From an uncultured Bacilli bacterium (lineage in GTDB: Bacteria; Bacillota_I; Bacilli_A; RF39; UBA660): a stretch of 7,213 bases of DNA. The stretch spans positions 1 to 7,213 of the forward strand of contig CAKPAQ010000041.1 of assembly GCA_934133015.1 (NCBI GenBank). Direction: 5' to 3'. Shown here in pieces: positions 6,852-7,213 of this stretch (positions are counted from its first letter, which is position 1; every line of letters begins with the position of its first letter). A program made the position numbers and the translations under genes. The notes under the pieces are model-generated. The model did not search any database, had not been told where the DNA came from, and saw nothing but the letters and a program-made list of their open reading frames with translations.

Positions 6852-6885
6852 TAGCCAATGTTATTAACTTAAGAAAAAATATTTT

Positions 6886-6922
6886 AAACTAGGATTGAAT
6901 TTTAATTTAATTCTAGTTTTTT
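6886..6922 (+). terminator. intrinsic terminator of the rnc-rnj unit
   Basis: About 15 pairs form between AAACTAGGATTGAAT (6886-6900) and ATTTAATTCTAGTTT (6905-6919), including two G-T wobbles and a 4-base loop. A run of T (6917-6922) closes the hairpin. It lies 34 bases after the RNase J stop. Confidence 0.8.
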
Positions 6923-7118
6923 GAATTTTAAGGCAAAGTATCCTTTAACCAAAAATGAATAGGCCTTTTAATCAAAATGCTATACCATCAATTTCCTATA
7001 ATTTAAGTCTATTATTTTCTTTTTATTTATAGTAAATTTTGATAAAAACTAGATAGTATTATTTACTTATTCTCTAATCTGAATTGCAATCATTAATTGC
7101 AAAAAATATATAAAATAA
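6923..7118. other. noncoding spacer between rnj and the next gene
   Basis: With its flanks this is part of a 331-base gene-free stretch (6852-7182). The only + strand ATG frame I followed is 25 codons (from 6955), with no ribosome binding site and no recognisable content. No structured RNA is evident to me. A weak 5-bp pairing, AAGGC with GCCTT (around 6930 and 6963), is not convincing. The paired TTGCAA sites near 7084-7102 are listed separately. Confidence 0.5.
7082..7102. repeat. paired TTGCAA palindromes
   Basis: Two copies of the palindrome TTGCAA (7084-7089 and 7097-7102) lie 13 bases apart, each within AATTGCAA. TTGCAAT and ATTGCAA also form a 7-bp inverted repeat. They sit 17 bases upstream of the -35 of the next gene, so they could bind a regulator or form a hairpin. 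No known operator is claimed. Confidence 0.4.
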
Positions 7119-7147
7119 TTGTAATATAAAAAGAGTTATGATAGAAT
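7119..7147 (+). promoter_or_regulatory. extended -10 promoter of the last gene
   Basis: TTGTAA (7119-7124), a 17-base spacer and TAGAAT (7142-7147) make a sigma-A-type promoter. TG at 7139-7140 extends the -10. The leader would be about 30 bases. Confidence 0.6.
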
Positions 7148-7167
7148 TGATTTGTAAAATAAACTAG

Positions 7168-7175
7168 AAGGAAGG
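7168..7175 (+). promoter_or_regulatory. ribosome binding site of the last gene
   Basis: AAGGAAGG lies seven bases before the GTG at 7183, a spacing that supports that start codon. Confidence 0.65.
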
Positions 7176-7182
7176 TATATTT

Positions 7183-7213
7183 GTGAAAAGAGATAATAAA
7201 AAGAAAGCTCTGG
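7183..7213 (+). CDS. start of a gene cut by the window; possible FtsK/SpoIIIE
   Basis: A GTG codon after a good ribosome binding site and promoter opens a frame of ten codons, MKRDNKKKAL, running off the right edge. The basic, lysine-rich start is typical of the cytoplasmic tip of an N-terminal membrane domain. In B. subtilis the rnjB region leads to the DNA translocase gene spoIIIE/ftsK, and the lysine-rich start fits that. The function is inferred from position only, since too little protein is visible for a family call. Confidence 0.7.
   Translation, partial: MKRDNKKKAL

Noticed and set aside
6955..7032. 25-codon frame in the spacer after the RNase J gene
   Set aside because: No ribosome binding site, no domain and low complexity; it is indistinguishable from chance in AT-rich DNA.
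1..7213. CRISPR array, tRNA or rRNA
   Set aside because: I saw no regularly spaced repeats, no cloverleaf-like segment and no rRNA motifs.

Overview
The window is AT-rich, and all seven gene parts point the same way on the + strand. Ribosome binding sites are strong (AGAGGTG, AAAGGAG, AAGGAAGG types), intergenic gaps are short, stops are only TAA or TAG, and all Trp codons are TGG. The gene set (a TkmA/CpsC, PtkA/CpsD, CpsB-type tyrosine kinase module, RNase III, a second RNase J, and a start where SpoIIIE/FtsK would lie in Bacillus) suggests a low-GC Firmicute. It is probably an uncultured, reduced Bacilli or RF39-like lineage rather than a true Mycoplasma. The taxonomic placement is inference.

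Left edge (1-160): about 150 bases at roughly 41% GC by hand count, with no recognisable gene. They meet DNA of about 17% GC near position 150. An open frame starts abruptly at that border and runs to 1549. It encodes a secreted polysaccharide deacetylase that has lost its start codon and membrane anchor. This is either a real insertion or rearrangement, or an assembly junction.

152-2262: the truncated deacetylase is followed after 10 bases by an ABC-type ATPase with degenerate signature and switch motifs and no permease beside it. An intrinsic terminator overlaps the ATPase stop codon.

2271-4430: a self-contained operon with its own extended -10 promoter and a 12-bp terminator hairpin. It holds a CpsC/TkmA-like membrane adaptor, a CpsD/PtkA-like tyrosine kinase and a CpsB/YwqE-like PHP phosphatase, in the same order as B. 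subtilis ywqC-ywqD-ywqE. No glycosyltransferase, flippase or polymerase is in view, so this is a phosphorylation-control module rather than a whole capsule locus.

4443-6922: RNase III and an RNase J paralogue, probably cotranscribed and closed by a strong terminator. The RNase J has lost several metal ligands and looks like a non-catalytic J2-type partner subunit.

6923-7213: a noncoding stretch with paired TTGCAA palindromes and an extended -10 promoter, then the first ten codons of a gene that by synteny may be ftsK/spoIIIE.

The most notable points are the lost catalytic residues in the RNase J, a degenerate NodB-like domain in front of the catalytic one in the deacetylase, the degenerate orphan ATPase, and the compositional break at the left edge.
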